In this document: piece after piece, positions 1 to 13,300 of the stretch
How positions within the stretch are numbered: the stretch's first letter is position 1
Layout of the letters: each line of letters begins with the position of its first letter
Origin: Echinostoma caproni
Lineage: Eukaryota > Platyhelminthes > Trematoda > Plagiorchiida > Echinostomatidae
Direction of reading: 5' to 3'
NCBI GenBank assembly: GCA_900618425.1
Contig: UZAN01039514.1
Location: 69,422-133,421 of the forward strand
Length of the DNA: 64,000 bases
Translations under genes and position numbers: made by a program
Notes under the pieces: model-generated
What the model saw: the letters and a program-made list of their open reading frames with translations, nothing else
What the model was told of the DNA's origin: nothing
The model's database searches: none

Positions 1-3000
1 TTCTCGATGGGGACACTGATTAGCAACACTAAGTCGGTTTTTGATGACTGTTCTCGATTTCGGCCACTAGAGAAATGCTTGATAGGATGCTGTACTGTCT
101 TTGTGGGAGCTTACTAGTTTGTACTGGTTCCGACCAATCCGGTGAACGACACATTTGTCGCCTGTTCTGATTGGTCTTTCCACTCCGGCAGAGGATTGGA
201 TGATTCTACTGTACAAGGCAATTCGACTATCAGATTGATGAAAAAAATATTTGATAGTGAAAGCTCATTCGAAAATTATGGTCGTAATCGTTTTTGTAAA
301 TCCATGAGTATAAAACTCATTGTGTGGTGGACATAAAGGAGACTAAAGAAAGTGACAATTTTAATTTTTTATTGTAATATTGCCTTCAGTTTTATCCAGC
401 TATGGTAAATTAGATCTTACAAACAATTATGAACATACTGCCGGGTGAAACGTTAACCATTTTAAAGAGATGAAATAACTTTGAAAGAGGTTTTTGAATC
501 CGAAGTTAACAACGTATTAATAACTTACTTTGTGTATTGAATTAGTCGTAATGCTCAAAATTGTTTCACGAAAAAACGAATTGGATTTTTGGATGAATTC
601 AAAGACATTTTTCTCAAGTTTGTAAGAGATATTGCAACTGATTAGCTAAAATGAGAGAAAGTGTAAACATAGTTTACGTTTGTCAATCTCTAGAACTGAG
701 GTAATGCGAATATATAAACGAAATTTCTACGGTTTGTGGGCTAATATGAATTATGCCCACGGCTGAAGGTGACTTAAATATGGTTTCGAAATACGTACTT
801 TATCAATGATTTGAATAAACGTATAGACAATAATCCACATAAATGACCAAAATATAGTGGCAGTGTATTTATATCCCTCGAAACACGGTTTAATTTTCTG
901 GATCTTGAGACACCACAAATATTTGTAGATTTTGAAATTATACACATTACATTCCCGTTATTACACGGTAAACTAAACAATTGTCTAAGTTCTCAGATCA
1001 TAAGGACAAATAGATATACGGAAATAGTCGAATCGGTACTGACATTATCCGGAACTGGCAAACCTATGCATTTGACGAACTCAGTGACCATTAACGCGCT
1101 GAGTTACAGGTTTGTACACGTATTCAGCGCAAGACTGCTCCAGACAATTGATGATGTGTTTGACTGTGGGATGTGGGATGTGCACTGTGGGATTAAAAGT
1201 AGATGAAGCTGATTGATATCCTGCGTGATCCATAATGACATTTATTTCGCCTTTTAACTATCTGGAAGATGCCATTACTAACTGCAGGTAATTCAATGTG
1301 GCGATCCCCCAGCCCGATCCCGGATTGGTCACTTATGGATACTGATTAGCGTTGGGGATCTGAAGATCCACAAACTTTTCATAAACATAATGAAATCGAT
1401 ACATTTTGAGGCTCACATGAACTTGACTTTGCATCTGATTTACTTATCTTTAGTTTCGTACAGTACCATTCATTTAACGAGTACGGATTTATAGCTCCTG
1501 CCACATTTTAACAGTGGTATATCACAGATGAAGAGGTGGTTTACTGCTCTTTCTCTTGCATAAGACCCTACGTCTATTGACGCTACAACCTATCTATATT
1601 ACTGAGTGCACGCAGTGTAGATTATGACATCGTCATGAAAATTCCTCAAAAAGTTTGTGTTTTAAAATCCAAACAAAATGAGTAATACGTTTTTGTTAGC
1701 CAAACATGTCCATGTACTGGGCCGAGGTCAATTTTCCCTCTGTGTTGTTTACATATGCTTCTAATCTCCCTGGTCCACCGTCGACTGACACGTTTGTCGT
1801 GCATATCTATCGCTCAACTGATTGATTGGCCGATACTGGCTTCTACCACACACGCACTCACCGCATGCAGACTTACTCTGTTCCAAAATCGATCCGTTTC
1901 AGCCAATCAGAGATTAGTATTGAACTGTCCACGCTGATTGATTCGTTGACTGTTTGACATCCTTGCTTGACTGCATTCGGATGTCATGTACCGCTTTCAC
2001 CTGTTGTCAGCCTACCTGCCTGCCGGATACATGTGTACTACTACTGCATATAAGCATACCACCTAATTCGCTGCATGGTTATTTAACTGCTCAAACGAGG
2101 AAAATAAAACTCATGAACGTGTGGCAAATGTTTTGACACGTTTAGCCCCAATTGTGCATAACAACAGTCAAATGGGACTAGTCAACCACCAGCATACATC
2201 TATTACAGGTTTAATCGAGACTGAAGCAACAGGTCCCTGTGAAACACTTGTGTGTTCGTATAGGCAACAGTATTTATACTAGAGGTAACAAGTTATGTAC
2301 CTGATTCCGATGTACTATTGTTATGTGGTAAAATTACTCTTGTTTTATTCTGAAGCATTCAATCCACGAAGGAATCCGAATTTAGTCGGTTCCGTCGACG
2401 TCATTATTGGTTCGATACAACTTGTTTCTAGTTAAACGGTAATCCCCCAAATTCCCCTATTCCATCCTTCCCAGCGAGAATACAATCGATCGTGACTCGT
2501 TCGAAACTGTAACGCGTTTGACCACGCCATTTACTCGTTTTCATACGCTTAGCAATGTGCCGTCTTAGTGTGAGTCCTATTTGTCTTTCACTAGACCTTT
2601 GGGATTATGGTGTTCGTATTTTTCTAACGTTTCAGATTGTCAGTTAAATTCCTCCATGGTGAAGCTCCTGTCTATCGTCGGTTCCAGCCCACGCCAAGAC
2701 TCGACTCACATCTGGCTATTGTGCGTCCGCTCCATGGGAGAGGGGAATTCTGATGTACGGTAAAACCGAGGAATATTACAAAACAATCACAACGCACACC
2801 AATCAGCGGCGGGGGGAGAGGTGCGTCGTCCGATGTCTGGAATGTGCTTAGCCTGGCCGTAGTGTGCATAAATGCATATCCAGAGGCTACCCTCTCATCA
2901 ACCGCCGCCCCTGCCCCGTTTGTTTGCACGTGCAAGCAGTGAAACGTGTTTGTTCGTTTGCAATGGATCAGGGACTCATGTGCAAAAAGCGAGAAGATGA

Positions 3001-4846
3001 AAACGAAGGATGCGGGAAATTTATTCTTGTTCGTTGGTTTATTTTATTCTGGGACACATGGCGCGCGGATGTGAACGGTTACATGTACACATGTTCACAC
3101 GTACGAGTGGGTGTTTGTGGAGGTAGTTAGTTTTCAGTTACGCCCTATCTGGATGCGGCACTTGGCGCAACAAAATGTGTCTGTATTGTCTCAGTGGGGA
3201 TTATAGAATACAATTTGAATGGAAATTCTTTTGTGTCGTACAGAACAAAGGAAACAGGCAGAAACAAACAGAATGGGGCGGAGGGGGATAAGTTTAACGC
3301 GACTTGGAATTTACTGTTACACTCACACTTTTGGGGCTCTTATGAACCGAGTCTCTCCACCACCAAAATCACTGCCACCGCACTTTGCCAAGTTGTTGAC
3401 CCCTACATAGTTTTTATCGGTTACTTCCCTAAAACGTGATTTTACTATTGTGTACTCGGTACAGAATAGGTAGTAGTTTACCATCCGCCATGGTAATTAT
3501 GTTCTCCATTCATACTTTACTGCTTTCAGCGAAAACTGCAGTTGGTGTACATTACTCATGTTCACATAATTTCACTTCGAACGTCCAGAAACAAAAATGT
3601 GCAATTTTGAGTTGAGGTTTGCAGCTACGCGCTGTCCGACTTGGCTGTCGAATGAATGAACGGCCATCCCTAAGTCCGATGTGCTAAAACGAGAATGGGA
3701 ACATGAAATCGGTTGAATATCTTCATCATAGCAAAAGCATAAATAAGAATGCAAATGTGTACGTTAAAAAATGTAAGAAAACAGGTGGCTGGATAGAGTT
3801 TTGACACAAAAGATTCATCCCAGTAAGCCAGTTTGGCAGATAATCAACTGAAAATGAAATTACACCGAGAAGTTGGGGCGATTTTAAAGCTAGCCAGTTT
3901 ACATTATGTAATGTGTCTGATTTGGGGAGAAATTCGGTGGCACATTTGAACCCCGCCAAAGACAGAGGAAGAAGAATGCAGATTGTCTGAATTCGGGAGG
4001 GAAATGTTATCACTACCAGCCGGAGAGTGTCAAATTGAGTTTGATGTGTGACAATGATTAAGTGCGTTCGCCTGATCTGTTTCTTGTGGTTCACGGAAAG
4101 GTTCGACAAGGAAAAACGATTGAGCAAACGCCGAAGTTCGGGATGACAACCCATTCTGATCATCCAAGGGAAAGCATCTCTACCACGTTCGGTGAAATCC
4201 AGACTAACTTTGGTCGTATATGACGCAATAATTGTAATCGGTTAGGAAGGACTTGAATAGTGTCAAAATAAATGCAAATCAGTTAAAGAAACTTCGATTT
4301 TGTTCTAAAAATTGATTCCACTTTTTTGAAAGCTACAGTGATTTATGTTAGATCCAAACAGCCCCACAGAACACATTAGCTTGTTTTTATTGATGCGTAT
4401 GTCCACACACCAACACACACATATATATATATCACTAACTAAAGAGAAAATTGTCTTGGGGAATCAAAATTTTACCCAATGGACTGCCTGGAGTGATTTC
4501 ACCTTGAGACTTGATGTGACATTCACAACAATCACAGCTGTTTATTCATTCGTCTGATCATCAAAATAACTCGGGATTTGGTATGTGCGGGATGGGTCAG
4601 GGAAGCCCAATCGCCTGCACAAAGTTCCTGGTGGGCATATACGGATGTGTGCTTGTGTGTGCGAACGGATTGCTACCGTTTCTACTATAGCGACCGACTA
4701 TGAATCCGCTTTGATAGTGAATCCCTTATGAGAGCGTGATACCTGGATTACGGCCACAATGTGANGATGATTTTCAGTTAGGTGTGAATTTATTGCATTG
4801 GTGAGTGACTTAGTTTTTCCAGTGCTCAGTCAGGCAGGGTAGTGCT
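1..4846. other. no recognised gene
   Basis: I see no recognisable gene, RNA or transposon here. The longest frame is 145 codons on the minus strand at 3726-4163. It is rich in Leu, Ile and Phe, matches no family I know, and has no convincing start or splice context, so I treat it as a chance ORF. A short mixed CA/TA microsatellite lies at 4404-4433. A single N is at 4765. Confidence 0.5.
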
Positions 4847-5026
4847 TACAAATCCTTCGGACAATTGACTGAGCACGTGGCCTATGTGCCTTTTTCCACG
4901 GGACCGAGTAAATAAGCGAACACAGAATGAGACTGCAAAGTTGAGGACTTCGTCTTTCGGTTGCAAATACAGCTAATCGGACGTTAAAAACATACGAAGC
5001 TTTGCTGTATAGAACGTCTTGCTGAT
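4847..5026 (-). pseudogene. Penelope-like element fragment (group A), C-terminal part
   Basis: The minus-strand translation reads ISKTFYTAKLRMFL, then a stop, then FAVSFCVRLFTRSRGK. It lines up with the region between the RT thumb and the start of the GIY-YIG endonuclease in the two other group A copies of this window (5632-6480 and 63526-64000). About 60 residues can be followed, with one in-frame stop and loss of the Cys pair that those copies carry before the endonuclease. It is a short relic of a PLE retrotransposon. It lies 0.6 kb from a second minus-strand copy covering the same region, so they are two independent insertions or a tandem duplication followed by decay. Confidence 0.75.
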
Positions 5027-5261
5027 GCTAGTGAATTTGTTGTTTTTTCGTCATTTTTACAGAGACTGAAATGTTTCTGTAGGATGCGTATCAAAGTATC
5101 GCCAAAATCGGTTCATTCACTTGGTCGGTTTGCTGTTAAGTAATGATTCTTAGCCGTGCATGTGTGAAAACGTTCCACAATTAGATGAATCAGTTGCTCT
5201 TTCAGTGGTCCTGTTTGAAAACGCACCATGGCATTTCTGTTTCTGAGTCAATATCATCAGC

Positions 5262-5612
5262 GAAACCCGGGTTTCACTGGGATCCGTGCCTGACCCTCAA
5301 CTTTGGCTAGTTTCATAAACGATATAACGGACATTCTGGGCCACAAACGTTAATGTTTGGAGACGATGCAAAATATAGAACATAGTGAACAAATCTGAGA
5401 ACTCACTGGCATTTCAGAAAACACTTACAGATGGCTGATCGAAAATGACATTGAATTCCGTGCATCAAACTGCACGGTCGTATCCCTTCACCACAAAACT
5501 CTGTTTATTTACTTCCTTGGATATCAATAACTTCCATATGCCTCAAATGGAAAGGATCTTGAAGTCATTGTTCAAAGAGACCAAAGTTGTTCTCTAAGCC
5601 GCTCCAATGCGT
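5262..5612 (+). pseudogene. non-LTR retrotransposon RT remnant (KDLGV-type family)
   Basis: Plus-strand frames give, in order, pieces of RT motif B (SLGSVPDPQ, equivalent to the usual QGSVLGP), then FINDITDIL, then a degraded catalytic stretch read as FGDDAK in another frame (normally FADD). A block WLIENDIEFRASNC follows, and then KDLEVIVQRD, which equals the KDLGV block that follows the palm in CR1/Jockey-like RTs. The order and spacing are those of an RT palm and early thumb, but at least two frameshifts and a stop separate the pieces. It lies between two opposite-strand PLE fragments and is dead. The clade inside the non-LTR group cannot be fixed from so short a piece. Confidence 0.65.
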
Positions 5613-5631
5613 CTTCCACCGCTACGTGTTT

Positions 5632-6480
5632 GTTTACTGAAGCCAGTATTCGGCACATTCAAAATTATCACGAATCCGTTCAGACAATAGCCTGACCGTG
5701 TGGCTTATGTACGTTGTTCCACAGGAACAAGTAAATGAGTATACACAGAATGAGACCGCAGAGTCTGGAACATTGTCCTTCAGTCACAAACACACAACTG
5801 GATTGGACGTGAACAACACACGAAGCTTAGATGCATAGAAAGTCTTATCGATTGCGTCAGATAATCTTCTTTGTATGATCTCAGCTGATGTGTCCCCTTT
5901 GAACGGTAAAGAAATGTACACGGATGTTTTCTTAACCTCGGCGTTTTGTAGAGAGTTTTCCGTGCATTGAATCATCTTGTTGACTAAACGCTCCGAATAT
6001 CCATTATTTACAAATATCGATTTTACAGTACAGAGCTCTTCTTCTAGCGTGTCCTCACTGAAGATCTTTCTTGCCCTATTCGCTAAACAGCGAACCAGGT
6101 TCCTCTTTATCTTCAGTGGCACGAAGCTTAAAAAATGGATGTATTGGTTTTTCCACGTTACCTTTCTATGCACGGAACGCTTCATTGAACCATCTGATCG
6201 ACGGGTGATGCAGACATCTAGAAACGGCAATTTGTTGTTACGCTCCATTTCTAAAGTAAACTTTATGCTAGGATGCGCATTGTTGAACCTGTTTAATGGT
6301 TCCGTTGTATTCGATGTTGCACCGATCACAAAGTTTGTGGGCCATTATCGAGACAGGTTCGCTGTCGGATGTTGGCTACGGCAGAAGCGGTGGGCATTCG
6401 TCTGCACTACCCACCTCTGTATACCCAAAAACAATTTGTGCAAGCGCTAAAGCTTTCCTGACCCATCCCCCATACAAACC
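5632..6480 (-). pseudogene. Penelope-like element (group A), 5'-truncated RT and start of GIY-YIG domain
   Basis: The minus strand encodes the second half of a PLE reverse transcriptase. The region before the palm motifs is at 6410-6480, degraded versions of the SPLAP..ANIFM block and of the YVDD box are at about 6335-6410, and an uninterrupted 181-residue stretch is at 5784-6329. That stretch contains the PLE signatures KLPFLDV, RRSDGS, PLKIKRNLVRCLANRARKI and NGYSERLVNKMI. Downstream (5640-5784) the frame continues with FCVYSFTCSCGTTYI, the Cys-containing approach to the GIY-YIG endonuclease. The catalytic YVDD now reads with a stop and Trp-Pro, so it is inactive. The 5' end stops abruptly at about 6480, next to the repeat at 6498, as expected of a 5'-truncated retrocopy. 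Confidence 0.9.
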
Positions 6481-6497
6481 GCGTCGTGAGTAATCTC

Positions 6498-6708
6498 GAT
6501 GGTCGGATGAGTGGACAAACAAACAAGTGATCGTGGTGAACCCGATTTCCGGTCTCATGATGAAATCGTTTTTAGTAATCTGTTTTTATTTTATTTTTTG
6601 TCCCATGATAGTTTAATTCGCAAGTAGTGATATAAATTGAGATGTATTGGCATGATTACGAATCTTTGAAAACGAACTTGTTCACCACTCTGTTGTTTTG
6701 TTTGAAAT
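6498..6708 (-). repeat. dispersed 211-bp repeat, copy 1
   Basis: The minus strand here is closely similar over its whole length to the plus strand at 46121-46334, with a few small indels. Shared stretches include CAAACAAAACAACAGAGTGG at one end, GAGACCGGAAATCGGGTTCA near the middle-right, and CTCATCCGA at the other end. It is non-coding and AT-rich. It begins about 18 bp from the truncated 5' end of the group A PLE, so it could be part of a longer element or the target of that insertion. Family unknown. Confidence 0.8.
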
Positions 6709-7291
6709 GTGCCCTGTGGGATTATTTCAACAACTGGGTAAATCATTGTCATGTCTGAAATTTTGACATCCTTAGGAGTACGTGGAACAATGAAAATTTA
6801 TGACACTTCTCATCGTTCTTTAATCAACGAATCGATCTGGTTGTGCAAAAAACCTTATGAGACGAGACGAGTAACCACTCGTACGTACTTTCCGTAGTAA
6901 ATCTTTGACTTCGGCCAAATCAATATCATGTGTTTGCTTCCTAATTGCACGTCATGTCAAACGTTTAATTAATTCAAAGGTCAGTACCCGGAAGCAAAGC
7001 ACTGGAAAGCGGTATTCTCATTGTTGTTGAGCAAACAACATACTGACCCCGTTTGACAAAATTCAACTTCACAGACAAACAAATGAAGTAGATCGTCCGT
7101 TCGTCAATAAGTTTAGGAGCAGTATGTACACAGTAGAAAAGGTTTTATTTTGGCCCAGTTAAAGGGGATACGGTTCAATAGATGGTCCGTGTGTATCTCC
7201 TGTCACTCCGGCGAAATCAAGGCTTGATGGAGGAATCTGCGAAAAATTAAATGCAATGGCCCCGTCATCAGAGCTCATTAAACCAGAGAAA

Positions 7292-7339
7292 TTATATATA
7301 TATGTATATGTATATATAAATATATAAATATATATATAA
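7292..7339. repeat. AT/TATA microsatellite
   Basis: A 48-bp run of imperfect TA dinucleotides with G and AA interruptions. Any reading frame crossing it, such as the Tyr/Ile-rich one on the minus strand, is an artefact of the repeat. Confidence 0.9.
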
Positions 7340-10300
7340 GTACTGGAGATACAAACAGACCCAAATGATTCCAATTGCATTTCAATTTTTTGTTTTTCTT
7401 CAAGGTTCTTTACGAAAAGAACTAGTTAATTCAGACGTTGGCCGAAAGTATTGAATCAAGCTTTCTAATCTCATCCAGTGTGTGACCGATCTTCCAATAG
7501 CCATTTGATTGCCCCGTGTTGCATGACTGAACATTCTTATTGTGCTCAGATGGAAACTGCCGCCCAAAGGTGGTCTATTTGATAATTAGATAATGCACAT
7601 TATTATTGGAACAGTCTCTGCCTCTATGGAAACGATGTTTTACGGGTATGAATGACACCAATAAAATGAACCTGGTGGACTGTGGGAGAACAAACACCGA
7701 TCTCAGCGCACTGAGAATACGATACCCACGAGAATTTTGAACATACACCAATAGGCAGAGGCTTTCTTTTTTCTAAAATCAGTTGATTTGGTGAACTGTT
7801 TTGTTATCTGAATGTTTTTAATTAACGCCACTGATATCCTGGATTACAAGAGCGGTTGAAAACGTTTTTATTCACATCATCAGTTAGCCTTTGCAATTGT
7901 AAGTGAGTACTGCTCGTGATATGACCATCTGCGGTCATTTGAATGGACGCGAATTGGAATTTATGAACTAAGAATCGTAATCACCAAAGAAACACGGAGT
8001 CGTACAGGTGCTCGTCTTTGGATGTATCATCATCACCAACACACTAGAAGAAGACCACAGAAGTAGCGGCTCCGTTTATTGGAATAGATCAATCGTTTTG
8101 AATAATATGCACAAAGAAACTTCATCGAGTAAATATACATTAACCAATCTCTTGCTTGTATTTCTCTGTTGCACGGCTTTTGGTTGAGGAATATATCTTC
8201 AGATAAATCGATACAATTGTTCTGTACTCCGTTATCCAGAAACTGTAACGTGCAGCTCCTTGACTAGTGCAGAATCGAAGGTCATTTATAAAACCTTACG
8301 GAGGTTGTTAGGTAGATTAGTGTATCAGTGAACTACAAATGTTGTCTGGGCGGCATCTGGTGGAAAAAATACTTTTACTTATGGAGCTTCAGTGTGAATC
8401 TTCATTTTGCGCTTGTCGTTTGGACGGTACTTATTGAACATCCTAGAATTATCATATGCGCTTATGATACATTGATTTTGTGGCAGTTTCCCTTCAATAA
8501 AATATGCCTTTATCCGGAATGGAAATCCACATTGCACTCAAGGCATTGGATTGATGAAGCTTCATTTAACTGTACAACCATGTGCGTTGTCTTATCATGT
8601 TTAAAAACTGGATGAAATAGCACCTCTTTTCCTGACTGTCTTGGATTATACTGTAAAATAAAGACATTTTTATATGTGCCCTCAGGCATCAAACCTGTAT
8701 TTTATCAATTTAGCTTTTTGATCGTAAGCTCACTGAGGTAGGAAAGTAGAGAGCATTTAACCCAAATAAGCACTCGACGCAGACTGCACCGATTGTACTA
8801 GTCAGGCTGGGAAACAGCATCAGTGGGACGATTTGTTATCTGGATTGAAGCAATACCTCGAAACATCAGTGCACGCTACCAGTTCTAGATGACTCGTTGA
8901 ACGGTGATGAATTATTTTTATAAAACAGATTTCTCTAATGTTCTGCAGAGCTTCCCATGGTTGTTTATCCTTCACTCATGAATTTTAGNATTTTAGCCTT
9001 GTGATAAATTCGTTTACTGTTTAGCAAACAGTTACCTCTTAAAGGTGTTTTGAAGATTATCGACAACCAACGGTCGAAAAAACTATAGAGCAGAATAAGC
9101 GTCAGCTGAAAACTGAGTTAATGCACTTGTGTTTGTCCGCAGATGTTCATATGCCAGAAATAGGAGTCTAACTAAACCGGGAATTTATTGAAGTAGCGCA
9201 TCGGTAGTTTAAGCATTCACGGTTGATCACAATCAATTTCCACGGACTATATTTACCTAACTTGTATCGTACTTTGTTTTCTGATATAATAACTCTCCGT
9301 CAAAGGAATCGAATTTCCAAGAACGTACTTTGATTTTTAGCAATAAAAATTACTTGCATGTTTTAAGTTCGTTCGGAAAATTGATAAACAAAACACATTT
9401 TGATATATTTCCTGTTTCACAAGTGCATGAGTTCAGTGATCTTTTGATCAGGACGAACAGAAGAAGCACTAGTCAGCGGAGAATGACTTCGAAATTCCAG
9501 GAGAAAACCATCCTCGAGAACGGCCAGAAGTTAACATATGTCATAGTTGTATTTGTATAACGTAATGCGGTGTAATGGTTCAGAACTAAAGAATTAGGGT
9601 TCAATCTTTTCGACAACAGTGCGCTTTTGGCAGTGAAAAATAGCTATAGACCTATTGCGAAACCGGCTAGCACTGATTTTTGTGCCAAAAGCGTTCCACA
9701 AGATGTTGCACGGAAAACATTCATATCGATTAGTGAGCATAATCCATAAACGTCCATAATATGGAGGATGACAGGAGTGCCAGTGCACATCGTGAATCGG
9801 CCACAGCTATGGATCACAATGGTATTGAGTGATAATGTTTTTCTAAGCATTTGTAAAACGAGAGGTTGTGGACAAGTTGAAGCCCCCCTCCTCCATGGTA
9901 ATAACTGCCAGTACTGATCCTCTTCCAAATAAGAATATTCGAATAACATAAATCTCGGTGTTTTTTTATGTTCAGTAAGTTCTTGAGGATGCAATGCACA
10001 TTCTACCAATCACTGGTACGATGCTCCGATAAGAGACATCAGCAGCATTAAATGCTTTATTTTATATCTACGTAATTCAATGATCTTTAAAAGATAGCTT
10101 ATCAAAAATTATTGCAATAGAGATTAGACTCATTTCTCGTACACGGATGTCTGTAGTTTTCGGTGTGCAAATCGTCCTATCCCAGGCGTTGAAATCATGT
10201 GTGACGAAGTTTTGCACTAATCGAGAAACCGGGCCACATCAGATCCAGAGGAATGACACAAGACTAAATGGTACATCCATCAGGCTTTATTTTTTTAAAT

Positions 10301-13300
10301 TTGTTAGTTGATCAGTCCAATAGATTTTGATACCCATATAGTGGCACCTGGGCAACACAATCAGACACACTCAAGATGAACTCGATCTCGAATACGCCAA
10401 CCAAGTATCGACCGCTGGAATCTACAATAGCGTGCACTGTCCTCCTCATGAGAGAGCATGAAAGTGTAGTGAAAGCTAAAATCAAGCCGGAGCAAGTGGC
10501 GTATCTGGTATCAGCTCATCTTCAACGGATTGCATATGGATGATCATATTTACAATCGACTTGGCTAGTCCTGAATAACCCTGTTTTTTTCATCGATCTC
10601 TCTGTAAGGTATCTTATGCTTGTCTTGTAAATCGATTCGACAGAATTACAATCAGCCCGTTCCAGTACAGCGATTTGTGTTTCTCCTGGCCGTGGATGAT
10701 CAGATCAGCTGTATTGTAATAAAACATTTTGGTGCACACATAGTCTTTGCACTGATCGATGTAACTTGCCGTGCGCACATACAACAATCTCTTGTAAATT
10801 CAACGCATATTTACAGAATTGTGTGATACAGTTACCGCCGGAAGCGGTGTGCTCTTTCAACTGATTTTATTCACTACCAAGGGCTCGGCGTTAACATTTA
10901 CCAAATACAGGTAAGGGTCTAAAAGGGTGGGATATCCCTGGAGCGTGTTTGATGCCAATTGAACCAGAAAATTCCGAACGCAAATGCACGTGCCTGAATG
11001 GATTCCTTTCTTTTGCCGGGAACTACATCTCGATCCGCTTGTCTATTCATGTTCACCGGTAACTAGTAATTTTGTTCACATTTTACACGGTTTAAATACA
11101 TCATTTGTTGCCAAAAAGCTGGTTGCTTTCAAATTGGGTAAGTCAGAGTCACTTCGTGTACTCTCATTGGTCGGGCACGCGTAAAAACGAGCGCCCATTA
11201 CCATGTATGTAATGACTTAGGCAATCCAGCTGAGTTTTGTGAGACATGAGGCTTTGTGACTGTATGCTTCACAGTGTGCGATTTTTTCCTCGCTCACGAT
11301 GTGAAGGCAAGCAATCTGCGAAACAACGTTGACACTACAGTGACACATGGAAGCATGTCTGCCTATAGTCCGGTTTCGGCCGGAACTTTCATATTTCAGA
11401 TGATTGATGATTGCGAATGCACGATTGGACTTCGCATTTTTTATACCAAAGTTCAATTAGGTCAGATAGTGTACGTGCGTTTGGCCCTACTGTCTCATAA
11501 TATTAGGGATCACGAGCTCAAATCCTCCTTATAAGCTGGCTCAAACTTGGATTATAGCAAGTTAGAGGTTTTAGTGTCTTTTCCAGTTGGAAACCTTCCT
11601 TAAAAACGAAGTCGATAATGCCATTTATGCCGTACTATTTTATAGAACCTTCTCGCATGCATAGTCGAACGCAACCCCAAAATTTACCCCTTATAGTGTC
11701 TGCAGAACAGAGCATTCAGGTATATATACGGATTTGGATACAGTACACTGATTGTTTAGAGATATCCAGAAATCTATTGAACCAGTTAACTCCCTCATTA
11801 AACGGTTCATTAGCTAAGGAAAGTCAGGGAAACTAAATAATGGACTTCATCTATTTACGCTGGTCTTTCTAATTGGCCGAAGGAATAAGGAGTTAACTGT
11901 TTTGTTTTTCTTGGAGTAATCATTATAGTCGCATCTGTACAGCGGATCTGATTAGCAATCAACATTGATCTTCATTTACAGACAAACCCCAGGACCTCAG
12001 TTATCACTTTTTTCTTTCAGCTGTTTACTGAACACCCTCGGCAACTGGTCTCAAAATCAACTAGGAAAATCAGTAAAACCTGGGTGGGGCTGCACCCTCG
12101 TACCATTTTGAGGCCCACGTGAAATAACTCAGCGACCTGTAAACGGTGAGCGACGAGTCTATAAAAGCATGCATGAAAAGTTTGTTCGCTATTGAGTAGT
12201 CTCCGAGTCAAGTCAGAAAAGCGCTCTCCAACGATCTTACGTTTTGGTACTCATGAAAGCTAGCAGGTAATGAAACTGAACTGACTTTTAGGAACCCGGA
12301 GTGATTCAAAGCAATTCAAAGGAAAATCTAGTGTACAATTCAGCAGATAAATGAAAATTGAAATGACAAAGTTTCCAGGGTAAGTACGTGATATTCATTA
12401 CTTTTGAGGAACACAGTTGAATTAAAATGGATGAACTGCTGAACAAAAATATGAAACACTTCAAACAAATCGGTGACATTGAATCAGGTAGAGCAACGAA
12501 GCACTAGGGAAGCGCAATCAATTGATTCATTATAACCATGGCAACATCCCTGATTGAATCCCGTTAAACTATTTGCTCCATTTGGGCTCGACAACCCTCA
12601 GCAGTGTAACTTCTACGGCGACGAGAATCCTTTTACCGCAAAGATATTGATGTTGATGATATTATCTTGAACCCTTTGTTCATTGTTTTATCTAGAAACA
12701 ACATGTGTTGATCGCTGATTTTTATGTTCTTCATTCAAGGAGCACTTTGCTGATTAACGTGTCTTCCGCGGCATGCAGAAATAATGCCGAAGCTTATTTA
12801 TATTAAGGCTTTCCCTTTCATTTACGGGAACGGCATACTTAACCGTGTGTTCAATTAAAACCAAACTAGGAGCTTAGATTGAGGCCTTGTGTCAGCTGGC
12901 ACACACCAACTGCCTGCAGCTATCAGTTATTACACACTAAACGCGCCTGAGCCTGGAGTGCATGGCATGCGGTTTAAGACAATATGGTGCGTAATGCAAC
13001 GTGCAACGTGTGCACCTGGTTCTCTCACGTTAGTGGAAAAATTAGATGCCCCTCAAGTGCAACAGAATGAATGGTTTTTGCAGAAAATTCCCGGAGAGTG
13101 ACGCTCCACCGGATGGCGTCACAAGCGGATTAATCAATCATTTTTCCCAATTGTCTTCTCGTTTCCTTAGACCCTCGGGAAAGTTCAATGCATTGAACAA
13201 TTACTTGAAGCACCAATAGTCCACAATAGAACACCACTATTCCCAAATATTGAAGGAGTGAATTCAAGGCGCCGATTTATTAGACACCATGTGGAAAAAC

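Noticed and set aside
3726..4163. 145-codon ORF, minus strand
   Set aside because: No recognisable domain, no start or splice context; length is within chance expectation for 64 kb.
4405..4557. WTAWSDF in a plus-strand ORF, thrombospondin-1 like
   Set aside because: No cysteines follow and the frame crosses a microsatellite; a chance motif.
7159..7380. Tyr/Ile-rich ORF, minus strand
   Set aside because: It is the translation of the AT microsatellite.
9565..9605. tRNA-like boxes GTGTAATGGTTCAG and GGGTTCAATC
   Set aside because: The spacing is possible, but no acceptor or T arm pairing exists and no second copy was found.
9644..10009. 121-codon ORF, minus strand
   Set aside because: No recognised motif, and overlapping frames are equally open.
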